DNA from: Sarcophilus harrisii | Lineage: Eukaryota > Chordata > Mammalia > Dasyuromorphia > Dasyuridae | Assembly (NCBI RefSeq): GCF_902635505.1 | Contig: NC_045427.1 | Location: forward strand, 214,224,422-214,288,421 | DNA: 64,000 nucleotides | Direction of reading: 5' to 3' | In this document: piece by piece, positions 62,129 through 64,000 of the stretch | How positions within the stretch are numbered: the first letter of the stretch is position 1 | How the letters are laid out: the number at the start of each line of letters is the position of its first letter | Position numbers and translations under genes: made by a program | Notes under the pieces: generated by a model | The model's database searches: none | Seen by the model: only the letters and a program-made list of their open reading frames with translations | What the model was told of the DNA's origin: nothing

Positions 62129-64000
62129 CTATGAGGAGACAGAAAGGAGGCAAGTAGGTCATTGTCTAGAGAATTTCACTCTACCTTGTCTCTGCCTTAT
62201 CCAGAGGAAAGAGCAGTATATTAATCTCGAAAAATGGAAAGGAAAAAGGTGGTGTTGCCCCTAGGTCGCATCTGCAAAATATTCTGAGGAGACAAGCTGG
62301 GTAAATTATTAATTCAAGGATATGTTGAGTGCCTACCATGTGTCTGGCATTGTGCTAGATGCAGTATGATACAGAAGAGAAATCCTTTCCTTCAAGTAGT
62401 TTGTAGACTCATTCTACAGAAAAACAACATGACGGAACATAAAAGTGCCAAATGAGAGTCAAAGCCAGTGCTAACGATTGAAGGGTAGAAGAAATTGATG
62501 GGAAAACTTCATGAAGGTAGGATTACCTTTGAAAGTATGGAAAATCTGACAATCTTCCCTTGTTTCCTAGAGGTTTGTAATACCAAAATATCTAGAACTA
62601 ACTGAGATAACAACATGGCAAAAGTCATTACGGTAAATGGTCAAAACACCACTGGCTGAGATGTCACAAAATGTGCATAGGTTTGTGTAATGGTGAAAGC
62701 ATCAAAGGTGTTTCTAATCTATATTTCTCAAGACATGTTCTAGTGGTTGCTTTACTGCTATATATGTTTGCACTGGAGCAGGATTCAGCAAAGATTGTGA
62801 TGGAGCATTTTGATCTAGTCCTAGGCCCAGCGAAGGGGCTAAGGAATAAGGAATGATTATATTGACTAAGTGCCATTGTGCCTAGTATATACTAGGATTA
62901 CAAAAACAACAAAATGAAACAATCCCAGCTCTTAAGGAGTTTGCTTGCATTCTACTGAGGAAGACATGTACTTCTATAATGACCTAGTCTAAACATAAGC
63001 TGGTCAGAGCAGATATGAGCATAGGGATCCGGACAGACTTCTTTACAAGGTGGTACATCCTGGAATATCCAGAGGCTGACAGCTCCTGTGTGGTATATAT
63101 GGCAGGAGAAGCAGCAGTCCTAGGTGGAAGTGGATCCACTAAAACTGGTCTTCAAGCACCTTCCAGCTTGAGACCCTGCCCTTATTTAGAGTTTCTACAA
63201 GATTGGATTAGATTTAGGCCTAAATGTCGTCTTTTAGAAGCAGGTATGGTAAGTAGCCCCATGAGGCCCTCGCTGTTGCCTGGAGTCTTCAGGCTTATGT
63301 TGGGATTTCCCAGGGAATGTGATGGGGAGCTAGGGAAATTTTACATCTCTATTACATCCCTATTTACATCTTATACCAAAAACAACTCTCCAGCTTCTTT
63401 TTTAGGAGCCTTGAGCCAAAGCCTTTGAAAGCAGGGTTCTCAGAAAGACCACCTATGCCGCAGGGTTCTTAGGAGGGGTCTTGAGCAACCTTTAACAGGA
63501 AAACCTGATGGGACGCTTAAGCCTAGGATCCTAAATAATGATGTCTGGGGTGGAAACGGAGTGCCTGGACAAACACAGTTGGAAGAACTGACGCAGAGCT
63601 CAGTACCATCACTGTTATATTACTGAAGTGATTTTCTCAGGGACACCAGCTAATGTTAGGGCTGCAGCCAGCCTCAGAAGCAGCTCATGGGACACCGGTA
63701 GATAAGGGTCTGCTCTGCCTAGGACTGGGTTTGGAAGAAACCATCCCAGAATCTTAGGGGCCTTTCACAGGGAGAATGATAGAGAGTCCAGCTTTACTTC
63801 ATGATCGGGCCTGACAGGGATGGGAGGCCTCAATTGTCTGTCTTCCCTCCTTTGTTCTTTCCCGAGTTCCTTGGAGACTTTGGCTCTGAAGACAACTGTG
63901 CTGTGACCAGCAGATGGAGCTCTGTTCCTTAAAAACAGACTTTTTGTGGCCACACCTGTAATACAAGATTGTTCTAATTCTGATACCATCTCCAGTCATC
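62129..64000 (-). other. MAPRE3 intron 1 (partial)
   Basis: No exon recognised. An antisense L2-like 3' end is visible at about 62310-62410 ('gagtgcctaccatgtgtct', 'ggcattgtgctagatgcag') and a similar decayed piece near 62860-62960. The rest, including the open frame at 63015-63428, carries nothing I can name. Confidence 0.55.

Overview
The window is vertebrate nuclear DNA, very probably from a marsupial. Three multi-exon genes with canonical GT-AG introns, two nuclear tRNA genes and a dense load of interspersed repeats are present. The repeats are of marsupial type: MAR1-like tRNA/CORE SINEs, L3/CR1-like, L2-like, RTE and L1 LINEs, and an OposCharlie-like hAT MITE. Gene order MAPRE3 - TMEM214 - tRNA-Tyr/tRNA-Ala - AGBL5 matches my recollection of human chromosome 2p23.3. 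All five genes lie on the minus strand, so the window reads in reverse.

Layout from left to right. Positions 1-17.8 kb hold AGBL5 (CCP5, a tubulin deglutamylase): 14 coding exons, 884 codons, with a CpG-island promoter near 17.6-17.9 kb. Its 3' UTR leaves the window on the left. At 18.11-18.73 kb are tRNA-Ala(AGC) and an intron-bearing tRNA-Tyr(GTA). From 18.8 to 20.9 kb is a CpG-rich block whose core (19.24-20.43 kb) is a 17/34-bp GC minisatellite that lacks stop codons over long stretches on both strands. From 20.9 to 39.3 kb is a LINE/SINE-rich intergenic region with nested insertions. From 39.33 to 49.3 kb is TMEM214: 17 coding exons, 683 codons, a CpG-island promoter and a ZNF143-type motif. 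From 49.3 to 57.2 kb is a second repeat-rich intergenic region. From 57.2 to 62.1 kb are all six coding exons of MAPRE3 (EB3, 281 codons). Its 5' noncoding exon must lie beyond the right edge.

I built the three gene models exon by exon. Each joins in frame with consensus splice sites, and their summed coding lengths (2655, 2052 and 846 nt including stop) are exact multiples of three. Two of the three products act on microtubules: EB3 tracks growing plus ends through the EB family, and CCP5 removes branch-point glutamates from tubulin tails. TMEM214 is an ER membrane protein. I see no sign that they form a pathway; the cluster looks like ordinary conserved synteny.

The least ordinary structures are the GC minisatellite beside the tRNA genes, an RTE element whose 5' half is inverted, a hAT MITE inside an RTE-type SINE, and two young L1 tails with perfect 15-bp target-site duplications. 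Family names and similarity to human proteins come from memory, not from a database search.
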